Origin: Frateuria_A sp051900535
Lineage (GTDB): Bacteria; Pseudomonadota; Gammaproteobacteria; Xanthomonadales; Rhodanobacteraceae
Direction of reading: 5' to 3'
NCBI RefSeq assembly: GCF_051900535.1
Contig: NZ_JBHZGI010000001.1
Span: forward strand, 1,212,462 to 1,276,461
DNA: 64,000 nt
The notes below the pieces were generated by a model that worked only from the letters and a program-made list of their open reading frames with translations, made no database searches and was not told the DNA's origin. Below, in pieces: positions 34,821 to 42,660 of this stretch; positions within the stretch are counted from its first letter, which is position 1; the number at the start of each line of letters is the position of its first letter. Made by a program: the position numbers and the translations under genes.

Positions 34821-37800
34821 CTAGAACTTGTACGTCAGGCCCATGTACACGATGCGGCCGGCATAGCCATTGGAGTAGAAGCGGGCCTTGGTGTCGTTGC
34901 CCAAGTGCGAGCGCGACTCCTCCTTGGTGAGGTTGAGCACCGACGCGGTGACGCTGAACGCCTTGGTGATGTTGTACGCGGCGTTCAGGTCGATCTGCTG
35001 GTAGGGCTCTTCGTAGACGTTCAGGCCGTTGACCAGGCCGTCCACTACTTCGCCGCGGCGGTTGTACGAGGCGCGCGCCAGGAACCGCTCGGTTTCGTAG
35101 AACACGGTGAAGTTCGCCTGGTTCTTGGCGCTGCCGACCAGCGGCGACTTGCCGATCTCGGTGCCGTCCTCCAATGTGATCGCCGCCTCGTTGGTCTTGT
35201 TGTAGGTGTAATTCACCTGGAAGCCTAGGCCGAAGTCCAGCGTGTGCTGCGCGTACAACTCGACGCCCTCGGACACGCCATCGCGGCCGCCGGCGGTGGT
35301 CGAGTAGTTCTGCACCGTCACGCTTTCGCCGCCGACGTCCAGGGACACGTCCTGCACCACCGGCACCGAGAAATTGCTGACGTCCTTGCGGAACACGTCC
35401 ACGCCGAGCACCGAGCCGGGATGGAAGTACCACTCCGCGCCCAGGTCGTACTGGGTCGCCTTGTACGGCTCCAGCTGCTTGTTGCTGCCCGCGCCGTACC
35501 AGCCGACCTCGTCGCCGCCGCCGATCAGGCGGCGGTCGTTGACGTATTCCTGGCTGTAGTACTGCAGGCCGCCCGGGGAGGCGATGTCGTTGTAGCTGGG
35601 GCGCGAGATCACCTTCGAGGCGGCGCCACGCAACACCAGGTCGTCGGTCAGGTCGTAGGCGACGTTGAAGCTGGGCAGCACGTCGGTGTAGGTGCGGTCG
35701 AGGGCACTGACCACGAACGAGGACACATGTCCGGTGGCCGGGTTGGTCTGGCTGTCCGGCAGCGTGGTGAAGCCGCTGACGCAGCCGGAACCGTCGGGCG
35801 CGCCGGCTGCCGGCAGGTTGCCGGTCTGGCAGGGCGCCGGATTGCCATCGGGGCCGTCGAAGAAATAGTCGTTGTAGTAATCGACCTGGTCGGTCGAGTC
35901 GGCATGCTGACGGGTGCGCGCCAGGCGCACGCCGACGTTGCCGCGCAGGCGTTCGGTCTTGAAGTTGAGCTGCACGTACCCCGAGTAGATCTTCTCGCCG
36001 ACGTTGTAGATGAAGTTGTCCTCGTTGCGGGTCTGCATCTCCCCGTAGTTCTGGTTGAGGTAGGCAACGTAGGCGGGGTAGTTGATCGCCGGGAACGAAC
36101 TGGCGTTGATGCCGCCAGCGAGGTTGCCGAGCGACTGGCCATACAGGAACTGCGGCTGGAACACGGAGGCGGTGGGATCGCAGCCGTTCTGGAAGCGGTT
36201 GTCGTAGTCAGCCGGGTCTGTGCCCTGGCAGACCCAGTAGTTGTTGCCCGTGCTGCGGTGGGTGCCACCGTTGCGGTACTTAACGCCGAACTGCAGCGAG
36301 TCCATCCAGTCGCCGTAGGCGTGCCAGGTGAAGTCGGCCTGGGCGTATTTCTGCTTGGTTTCGTTGCGGGTCCAGGAGGATCCGGTCGAGCCCAGATCGA
36401 CTTCGCCGATGCCGTTCAGGAGGTTCGCCATCAGCTGCGGCGAGAACGTCATCGTCGGCGTGCCGGCCAGGCTCCAGGAGCTCATGGTGTTGCCGAGGTC
36501 ATAGTCGCCGGTCGCGTTCTGGCGGCGCGGCTTGATCGGTACCGAGATCTGCAGCTGCGGGCCTCCGGTGGCCCAGGTGCGGCCGGCCTTGACGCTGGCG
36601 TCGAAGGACTCGCCGACCCATTCGGCGCCGAAGTCCGCGGTCTGCGACAGCGCGCTCTCGTGGTTGTAGCTGCCGGTGATCTGCGGAGTCGGGATGCTGC
36701 AATCGTCCGGACCGAAGCCGCCGGTGTTGGTCAATCCGCCCGCGGCTGCCTCGTCGCCGCTGCAGTAGTAGGTCTTGCCCGGGTGCACCGAGTAGTCGGC
36801 GCCGGTGACGATGGTGCCGCTGGGGTCGAAGGTCAGTCCGTCGAGCATGCGGCCGCCCGGCCAGTTGCCGTCACCGGCATAGCGGGCGAGGTTCCATTCC
36901 GGAATCTTCAGCGTATTGGTCTGGGAATCCTGCGACAGGTCGAAGCGGAAGTAGTTGGCCGTAAGCGTGAGGTTGTCGACCGGCCGGAACTGCAGGGTCA
37001 CCTGCCCGCCCTTGCGCTCGCGGTTCTCGTTGGTGACGTTGAGGTTCACGGAGGTCGGCATCATGAAGTTGCAGTAGTAACCGCACTCCGTGGGCCAGCC
37101 GTCCTGGAAGGTGCCGGTGTAGGGATGGTTCTGGTCGTTGAAGCCCGACTGGCCCCACCAGTAGGACGTCATGCCCGACGGCTTGCCGTTGACGTCGGTG
37201 GCCGGGTGCGCGTCGTAGTCGTCGCCGTACCACTGCCAGTTCTCGGTGCTGGCGCCCATGGTGCGCGTGGTGCGCTTCTGGCTGGTGTAGCCGACCAGGA
37301 AGCCGAAACGCTCGTCCTTGTCGTGCCAGGAGTACTGACCGGAGAACTGCCCGTCCGTCTTCTTGGTCGTGTCGGCCCACGTGCCTTCGGCGGAAACGAA
37401 GCCGCTGTTCGCCTCCATCTCCAGCGGGCGACGCGTATGCAGGATCACGGTACCGCCGATGCCGCCCTCGTCGATGCGCGCTTCGGGCGTCTTGAACAGC
37501 TCGGCGCTGGAAAGCATGTTCGACGGCAACAGCGTGTAATTGAACGAGCGCGTCGGGTCACCGTTGGATTCGGCGGTGGCGACGTAGTTACCGTTCAATT
37601 CGGTAAGCGTCAACTCCGAGGACAGTCCGCGTACGCTGACGTTCTTGCCCTCGCCGCCATCGCGCGAAATGATCACGCCGGGCACGCGCTGCAGGGCATC
37701 GGCCACGTTCTTGTCGGGGAACTTGCTGACGTCCTCGGCGGTGACCACCTCGACGATCGCGTTGGCTTCGCGCTTCTGGTCCAGGCTTTTCTCGATCGAG

Positions 37801-37997
37801 TAGCGGTAGCCGGTGACCTGGACCTTCGATAGTGATACGGCCTGGTCCGGCGGCGCTTTGGCGCCTTTGCCGGTGTCGGCCTGGCTTTGCTGGGGCTGGC
37901 TTTGCTGGTCTTGCGTCTGCGCGTGCACGTTGCCGCAATAAAGCGCCGTCAGAACCGCAGCGGCCAACAGCGTGACCGGCACGAATGGGCTTTTCAT
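34821..37997 (-). CDS. TonB-dependent outer-membrane receptor, probably for a glycan
   Basis: 1058 residues. The signal peptide ends near 'GNVHAQTQ', followed by a Gln-rich linker and 'VQVTGYRYSIEKSLDQKREA'. The plug domain reads 'VVTAEDVSKFPDKNVADALQ', 'RVPGVIISRDGGEGKNVSVR' and 'GGIGGTVILHTRRPLEME'. A long beta-barrel ends in the outer-membrane phenylalanine ('VYMGLTYKF'). This length and plug variant are those of the large carbohydrate-type receptors of xanthomonads. A strong RBS (GGGAGGGG) precedes the ATG. A palindrome shared with the mannosidase cluster lies about 105 bp upstream, suggesting that the cargo is a mannose-rich oligosaccharide (inference). Confidence 0.9.
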   Translation of the reverse strand: MKSPFVPVTLLAAAVLTALYCGNVHAQTQDQQSQPQQSQADTGKGAKAPPDQAVSLSKVQVTGYRYSIEKSLDQKREANAIVEVVTAEDVSKFPDKNVADALQRVPGVIISRDGGEGKNVSVRGLSSELTLTELNGNYVATAESNGDPTRSFNYTLLPSNMLSSAELFKTPEARIDEGGIGGTVILHTRRPLEMEANSGFVSAEGTWADTTKKTDGQFSGQYSWHDKDERFGFLVGYTSQKRTTRTMGASTENWQWYGDDYDAHPATDVNGKPSGMTSYWWGQSGFNDQNHPYTGTFQDGWPTECGYYCNFMMPTSVNLNVTNENRERKGGQVTLQFRPVDNLTLTANYFRFDLSQDSQTNTLKIPEWNLARYAGDGNWPGGRMLDGLTFDPSGTIVTGADYSVHPGKTYYCSGDEAAAGGLTNTGGFGPDDCSIPTPQITGSYNHESALSQTADFGAEWVGESFDASVKAGRTWATGGPQLQISVPIKPRRQNATGDYDLGNTMSSWSLAGTPTMTFSPQLMANLLNGIGEVDLGSTGSSWTRNETKQKYAQADFTWHAYGDWMDSLQFGVKYRNGGTHRSTGNNYWVCQGTDPADYDNRFQNGCDPTASVFQPQFLYGQSLGNLAGGINASSFPAINYPAYVAYLNQNYGEMQTRNEDNFIYNVGEKIYSGYVQLNFKTERLRGNVGVRLARTRQHADSTDQVDYYNDYFFDGPDGNPAPCQTGNLPAAGAPDGSGCVSGFTTLPDSQTNPATGHVSSFVVSALDRTYTDVLPSFNVAYDLTDDLVLRGAASKVISRPSYNDIASPGGLQYYSQEYVNDRRLIGGGDEVGWYGAGSNKQLEPYKATQYDLGAEWYFHPGSVLGVDVFRKDVSNFSVPVVQDVSLDVGGESVTVQNYSTTAGGRDGVSEGVELYAQHTLDFGLGFQVNYTYNKTNEAAITLEDGTEIGKSPLVGSAKNQANFTVFYETERFLARASYNRRGEVVDGLVNGLNVYEEPYQQIDLNAAYNITKAFSVTASVLNLTKEESRSHLGNDTKARFYSNGYAGRIVYMGLTYKF

Positions 37998-38100
37998 GGT
38001 TCCCCTCCCGAGAGAATTTGGATCGTTACAAATTCAGAGCAAACTGCATCCCCTGCGCTCGATCTGGACCCGCCTTGCCACCTGCTCCCGACCTGGACGG

Positions 38101-38116
38101 TTTAGATCGATCTAAA
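38101..38116. promoter_or_regulatory. Perfect 16-bp palindrome, putative operator of the TonB receptor gene
   Basis: TTTAGATCGATCTAAA, perfectly symmetrical about 38108/38109 and 104 bp upstream of the receptor start. Its core TAGATCGATCTAAAT matches the palindrome before cutC (8582-8596) base for base. No third copy was noticed in the window. Confidence 0.6.
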
Positions 38117-38419
38117 TATGGTGCCGCCGAAACATAGCCCAATTTTCCGGCGATGTAATGCTGCGAGACAGCAAGGCAATGAGCTGCGGACGCACGGCGG
38201 TGCCGCGTCCGGTTCGGCGCATGAGAGACAGCCAGAGATAGCGTCCCCGCCGGGCGAGGCCGACGCCACGCGGTTGGGGTGCTGCGGGGACGATTGTGCG
38301 ACGTGATGGAAAACCCAGAGCCGCTTAGCCCTCCCCGATAGGGAGGGCTTCGCCGCTGCTTATTGTGACCTGTCGATTCAAGGGAGGGCCGGGATGGGTG
38401 CTGAGCCCACCCTGGAGCG
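38117..38419. other. Intergenic region between TonB receptor and fadE
   Basis: About 300 bases. One hairpin, AGCCCTCCC / GGGAGGGCT (38327-38349), lies downstream of fadE and may mark its transcript end, though no T-run follows on the minus strand. A short plus-strand frame (38118-38306) has no family resemblance and no RBS and was not called. Confidence 0.4.
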
Positions 38420-40891
38420 TCAGGCCACCGCTACCGAACGCGGCTTGTGGTCGGAACGGGTCACCTTCGCACCCAGTTCGGACGGATCGAAATCGTCCAC
38501 CGAGATGAACTCGAATACGCCTTCGTGCACACGCCTGAGAAGCGCGGCCTCGGCCTCGGTGATCACGCCTTCGCGCACCGCCTCGGCCAGCTGGCCTTCG
38601 TAGTCGTGCGCCTGCAACTGGCCGGCCTTCAGCGCCTTGCCGAACTTGCGCTCGACCGGCTCGGCGGCGATCACGTCGGGCAGCAGTGCATTCATGCGGC
38701 CGATGGTGTTGTTCGGCGTCGGAGTGAGGTAGACCCAATCGATCAAGCGGTCGCGCGCCTCGCCCGGCGCGGTCAGGATGGCGGCCACGCGCCGGCCCAG
38801 GCGATCCGACGGCGGCACTTCACGACGGCCGAACGGGAACACCAGCACGCGCAGCAGGAAGCCGACCGGCTTGACCGGGAAGTTGCGGATCGCCCCGTCC
38901 AGCGCCATCTGCGTGCGCCACATGCACTCGTGGAAGGCCCAGGCGAGCAGCGGACGGTCCGCTTCCGGACGGCCAGTGTCCTCGTAGCGCTTGAGCATGC
39001 TGCTGGCGATATACAGGAACGAGAGCACATCGCCCAGGCGCGCCGAGAGCTTTTCCTTGAACTTCAGCTTGCCGCCCAGCACGCCCATGAACACGTCGGC
39101 GCACAGGGCCAGCGCGGCCGAGTAGCGATCGAGCTTGCGGTAGTAGCGGCGCGTATAGGCGTCGCCCGCGCTGTGGCCGATCGACGCGCCGGTGATGCCG
39201 AGCACGAAGCTGCGCACTGCGTTGGAAATGCCGAAGCCGATGTGGCCGAACAACAGCCGGTCGAAGGTGCGCAGCTTCTCGCCGTAGTCGGCGATGGAGA
39301 GCGCCTGCATTTCCTTGAGCACATACGGATGGCAGCGGATCGCGCCCTGGCCGAAGATCATCAGGCTGCGCGTCATGATGTTCGCGCCTTCCACGGTGAT
39401 CGCGATCGGCACGCTCTCCCAGCCGCGCGCGGCGTAGTTCTTCGGGCCCAGCTGCACTGCCTTGCCGCCGTGCACGTCCATCGTGTCGCTGGCGACCTGG
39501 CGTGCCCATTCGGTGGCGTGATACTTGGCGATGGCCGAGGTCACCGCGGGCTTCTCGCCGCGGTCGACCGCCGCCGCGGTGGCGCGCGAGAGCGCCGCGG
39601 TGGCGTAGGTCAGGCCGCCGATGCGCGCCAGCGCTTCCTCCACGCCCTCGAAACGCGCGATCGCCAGACCGAACTGCTTGCGCATGCGCGCATAGGCGCC
39701 GGTCGCCGCGGCGGAGGCGCGCATCGCGCCGGTGGCGTTCGATGGCAGCGAGATGGCGCGGCCGACCGACAGCACCTCGACCAGCATGCGCCAGCCGTGG
39801 CCAGCCATCTGAGGTCCGCCGATGATCGTCGACAGCGGCGCGAACACGTCCTTGCCACGCACCGGGCCGTTCTGGAACGGGATGTTGAGCGGGAAGTGGC
39901 GACGGCCGACTTCCAGGCCCGGGGTCGTGTGCGGCAGCAGCGCCAGCGTGATGCCCAGGTCCTCGGTCGGCCCCAGCAGGTGCTCGGGGTCATACATGCG
40001 AAAAGCCAGGCCGATCACCGTGGCGATCGGCGCCAGCGTGATGTAGCGCTTGTCGAAGTTGAGCTTCACGCCCAGCGTCTCGACACCGTCGACCACCTGC
40101 TTGCAGACGATGCCGTAGTCGGGAATCGAGGTGGCGTCGGAGCCCGCGTAGGGGCCGGTCAACGCGAAACAGGGGATCTCCTCGCCGACGGCCAGGCGCG
40201 GCAGGTAGTGGTTCTTCTGCTCATCGGTGCCGTAGTGCAGCAGCAGTTCGGCCGGCCCCAGCGAATTGGGCACGGCCACCGTGGACGACACCGTGGCCGA
40301 CGCCGTCGACAGCTTCTGCAGTACCGCCGAATGCGCCAGCGCGGAGAACTGCAGGCCGCCGTACTGCTTGGGGATGATCATGCCGAAGAACTTGTTCTTC
40401 TTGATGAACGCCCAGACCTCCGGCGGCAGGTCCGCCAGTTCGTGGGTGATCTGCCAGTCGTCGATCATCGCGCACAGCTGTTCGACCGGGCCGTCGAGGA
40501 AAGCCTGCTCCTCGGTGCTGAGCTCGGGCTTGGGCTGCGCAAGCAGTTGCTTCCAGTCCGGCATGCCAGAGAACAGTTCGCCCTCGAAACCGACCGTGCC
40601 GGCCTCGAGCGCGGTCTGCTCGGTGGCCGAGAGCGTGGGCGTGGCGCGGGCGAACATCTTAAGCAGTGGCGCGCTGACCTGGCGCCGGCGGAAGGCCGGC
40701 ATCAGCAGCGGCACGGCGATCAACAGCTCGATCACGAGCAGGACGATCATCGTCGCCCAAGCGCCGGTCAGCACGCCCACCACCAGCGTGGCGGCCACCG
40801 TGGCGATCGCCCAGGTGCGCAGGCTGGTGCGGTGGTAGGCACAGGCACCGGTCGCCACGATCGCGGCCAGCAGGGTCAGGAACACGGACAT
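38420..40891 (-). CDS. fadE: Acyl-CoA dehydrogenase, FadE type
   Basis: 823 residues, close to the 814 of E. coli FadE. Two or three N-terminal membrane segments ('FLTLLAAIVATGACAYH', 'WATMIVLLVIELLIAVPLLM') anchor it. The dehydrogenase core follows: 'NKFFGMIIPKQYGGLQFSAL', 'LGPAELLLHYGTDEQKNHYL', 'PCFALTGPYAGSDATSIPD' and 'DTMDVHGGKAVQLGPKNY'. It carries out the first oxidation of fatty acid beta-oxidation. The ATG at 40891 is preferred over upstream in-frame starts, which fall inside the preceding gene. Its start lies 1 bp after the hydrolase stop, so the two form one operon facing a TetR regulator. Confidence 0.92.
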   Translation of the reverse strand: MSVFLTLLAAIVATGACAYHRTSLRTWAIATVAATLVVGVLTGAWATMIVLLVIELLIAVPLLMPAFRRRQVSAPLLKMFARATPTLSATEQTALEAGTVGFEGELFSGMPDWKQLLAQPKPELSTEEQAFLDGPVEQLCAMIDDWQITHELADLPPEVWAFIKKNKFFGMIIPKQYGGLQFSALAHSAVLQKLSTASATVSSTVAVPNSLGPAELLLHYGTDEQKNHYLPRLAVGEEIPCFALTGPYAGSDATSIPDYGIVCKQVVDGVETLGVKLNFDKRYITLAPIATVIGLAFRMYDPEHLLGPTEDLGITLALLPHTTPGLEVGRRHFPLNIPFQNGPVRGKDVFAPLSTIIGGPQMAGHGWRMLVEVLSVGRAISLPSNATGAMRASAAATGAYARMRKQFGLAIARFEGVEEALARIGGLTYATAALSRATAAAVDRGEKPAVTSAIAKYHATEWARQVASDTMDVHGGKAVQLGPKNYAARGWESVPIAITVEGANIMTRSLMIFGQGAIRCHPYVLKEMQALSIADYGEKLRTFDRLLFGHIGFGISNAVRSFVLGITGASIGHSAGDAYTRRYYRKLDRYSAALALCADVFMGVLGGKLKFKEKLSARLGDVLSFLYIASSMLKRYEDTGRPEADRPLLAWAFHECMWRTQMALDGAIRNFPVKPVGFLLRVLVFPFGRREVPPSDRLGRRVAAILTAPGEARDRLIDWVYLTPTPNNTIGRMNALLPDVIAAEPVERKFGKALKAGQLQAHDYEGQLAEAVREGVITEAEAALLRRVHEGVFEFISVDDFDPSELGAKVTRSDHKPRSVAVA

Positions 40892-40892
40892 G

Positions 40893-41774
40893 TCAATGCA
40901 CCTCTTGCGGAATGGTCGGGCGGGCAGCGCCGTCCGTGTAAACATCTTCGATGAAAGCGGCGATTTCGCGCGTAAACGCGTCATTGGCGTCGCCGGCCAG
41001 CATGTGCGTGGCGCCGGGCACTTCCACATGGCGCGCGTGCGGCACCAGGTTCAGGAACTCGGCCACGGTCTCGCGCGAGACGACGTCGCTGCGTTGCCCG
41101 GAGAGCAGCAGGACCGGCACGTCCACACGGGCCGCCGCGGCCAGCAGGCGTGGCTGGTAGCGCTCGCTTTCCCGCACGACACCCGCCAGCATGGCCGGGT
41201 CCCAATGCCAGCGCAGGCGACCGTCGTTGCCTTCGCGCAACAGCGGTTTGAGCTGCTCTTCGCTCTTGCGCTCGCGTCGTTGCGGCAAGTAGGCGGCGAT
41301 CTGTTCCGCCGCTTCGGCGTAGCCGGCGAAGCCGTCCGGGTGGGCCTGCATGAAGGCCAGGATGCGTTCGACTCCGGCGGTTTCCCAACGCGGCGTGATG
41401 TCGACCAGCACCAACGCGCGGAACGGCGCCGGGCGGGCCTCGCCCGCCAGCACCAGCCCCAGCAAGCCGCCCATCGAGGCGCCGACCAGTACCGGCGCCT
41501 CGGGCTGCGCCAGCGCCAGCGCATGAAGGTCGCTGGCGAACTGGTCCATATGGTAGTCGCCGCCAGCGACGCGGCCGCTCTCGCCATGGCCGCGGCTGTC
41601 GAAGCTCACGCAGCGGCATCCCCGCGCCGCCAGCGCGTCGGCCGCACCATTCCAGGCGCCGCGGGTCTGACCGAAACCGTGGGCGAACAGCAGCGACCGC
41701 ACACCGGCACCGTTGCGTGTTTCAACCGCCAGATGCAGGCCATCAGGGGCGTAAAAGCGATCATTCGAAACCAT
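40893..41774 (-). CDS. Alpha/beta hydrolase
   Basis: 293 residues. The oxyanion motif 'SLLFAHGFGQTRGAWNG', the nucleophile elbow 'PVLVGASMGGLLGLVLAGEA' (Ser in GASMGG), the acidic residue region 'VPVLLLSGQRSDVVSRET' and the catalytic His in 'VEVPGATHMLAGDANDAF' are all present. It is an esterase, thioesterase or lipase-like enzyme. Pairing with fadE suggests an acyl ester or acyl-CoA substrate. The ATG at 41774 lies inside a perfect inverted repeat likely bound by the divergent TetR regulator. The in-frame ATG at 41810 would put that operator in the coding region. Confidence 0.82.
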   Translation of the reverse strand: MVSNDRFYAPDGLHLAVETRNGAGVRSLLFAHGFGQTRGAWNGAADALAARGCRCVSFDSRGHGESGRVAGGDYHMDQFASDLHALALAQPEAPVLVGASMGGLLGLVLAGEARPAPFRALVLVDITPRWETAGVERILAFMQAHPDGFAGYAEAAEQIAAYLPQRRERKSEEQLKPLLREGNDGRLRWHWDPAMLAGVVRESERYQPRLLAAAARVDVPVLLLSGQRSDVVSRETVAEFLNLVPHARHVEVPGATHMLAGDANDAFTREIAAFIEDVYTDGAARPTIPQEVH

Positions 41775-41791
41775 ACGCGTGAGTATGGTTT
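41768..41791. promoter_or_regulatory. Perfect inverted repeat, putative TetR-family operator
   Basis: AAACCATAC and GTATGGTTT, 9-bp arms with a 6-bp spacer (GCGTGA), over the start codon of the alpha/beta hydrolase gene and 166 bp upstream of the divergent TetR gene. Size and symmetry suit a TetR-family dimer. Binding here would block the hydrolase-fadE operon. Confidence 0.65.
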
Positions 41792-41956
41792 GGCCCGCAC
41801 GCGAGGTCAACTGCCGCGCTCCTTGCAGAAGTCCACGTGGTGCCGCTCCCCGGGCATCGAGGGCAGGACCATCGCCCGCTAGCGGGCTTCGACAAGGCCG
41901 GAGCGACTGTCGCGCCCGCCTGTCGCGGCCCTGCCCACAAGCGCTACCATGCGCAG

Positions 41957-42535
41957 ATGAACGCCAGCAGCAAGCCCGAACGTACCCGCCTGTCCGCCGA
42001 AAACTGGGAGGACGCCGCCCTGGATCTGATCGCCGAGCAGGGCGTCGGGGCGCTGGCGGTGGAGGCCCTGGCCCGCCGGCTGGGCGTGACCAAGGGCAGT
42101 TTCTACTGGCATTTCCGCACCCGCGAAGCGCTGCTGCAGGCCGCGCTGGAACGCTGGGAGCAGTACGGCGAGCGCGAGGTCATCGCGCAGATCGAGTCCA
42201 TCGCCGATCCGCGAGAGCGCCTGCCCGAGCTGTTCCGTCGCGTCGCCCACGAACTGCGCCCACACCGTGTCTACGCGGCGCTGCTCAAGGCGCTGGATCA
42301 CCCGCTGGTGGTGCCGGTGATGGCGCGCGTGTCGCAGCGGCGCACCGAATTCCTTGCCACCGCCTTCCGCGAGGCCGGCTTGCCGCCGGTCCAGGCGCTC
42401 AACCGGGCGCGGCTGACTTACGCCGCCTACGTCGGCTTCCTGCAACTCAATTTCACGCTCGGCCTGCCCCGCATCAGCCACGAGGACTTCGACGCCTACG
42501 TGGAACACATGATCGCGACATTGATTCCGGCCTGA
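41957..42535 (+). CDS. TetR-family transcriptional regulator
   Basis: 192 residues. The N-terminal helix-turn-helix reads 'AALDLIAEQGVGALAVEALA' then 'RRLGVTKGSFYWHFRTREAL', the TetR signature with its FYWHF recognition end. The C-terminal ligand domain is short and helical. The ATG at 41957 has homology starting directly after it. It is divergent from the hydrolase-fadE operon, with a perfect inverted repeat between them. It is therefore probably a repressor of fatty-acid breakdown released by an acyl-CoA or related ligand. The ligand is inferred from context. Confidence 0.88.
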   Translation: MNASSKPERTRLSAENWEDAALDLIAEQGVGALAVEALARRLGVTKGSFYWHFRTREALLQAALERWEQYGEREVIAQIESIADPRERLPELFRRVAHELRPHRVYAALLKALDHPLVVPVMARVSQRRTEFLATAFREAGLPPVQALNRARLTYAAYVGFLQLNFTLGLPRISHEDFDAYVEHMIATLIPA

Positions 42536-42555
42536 TAAACCTCTCGGGGGCGGTT

Positions 42556-42578
42556 GCGCGCGTCTGCGCGCGCCTTTT
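42556..42578 (+). terminator. Weak terminator after the TetR gene
   Basis: GCGCGC-GTCT-GCGCGC followed by GCCTTTT, 20 bp after the stop. The stem is short and the T-run is four bases, so read-through toward pckG is possible. Confidence 0.45.
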
Positions 42579-42591
42579 GCTGCACTCAACC

Positions 42592-42620
42592 TTGCAATAC
42601 CAGTGCACGCAAACTAGCGT
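42592..42620 (+). promoter_or_regulatory. Possible pckG promoter
   Basis: TTGCAA (42592-42597), 17 bp, TAGCGT (42615-42620). The -35 matches 5 of 6, but the -10 matches only 3 of 6. The start codon is 41 bp further on, with AGAGG as RBS. Confidence 0.3.
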
Positions 42621-42660
42621 TTCGGAAACCTTTTTTCCTAAGACCTTAGAAGAGGACATC

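Noticed and set aside
38327..38349. AGCCCTCCC/GGGAGGGCT hairpin as a true terminator of fadE
   Set aside because: There is no T-run on the minus strand after the hairpin; noted only as a possible transcript end within the intergenic entry.
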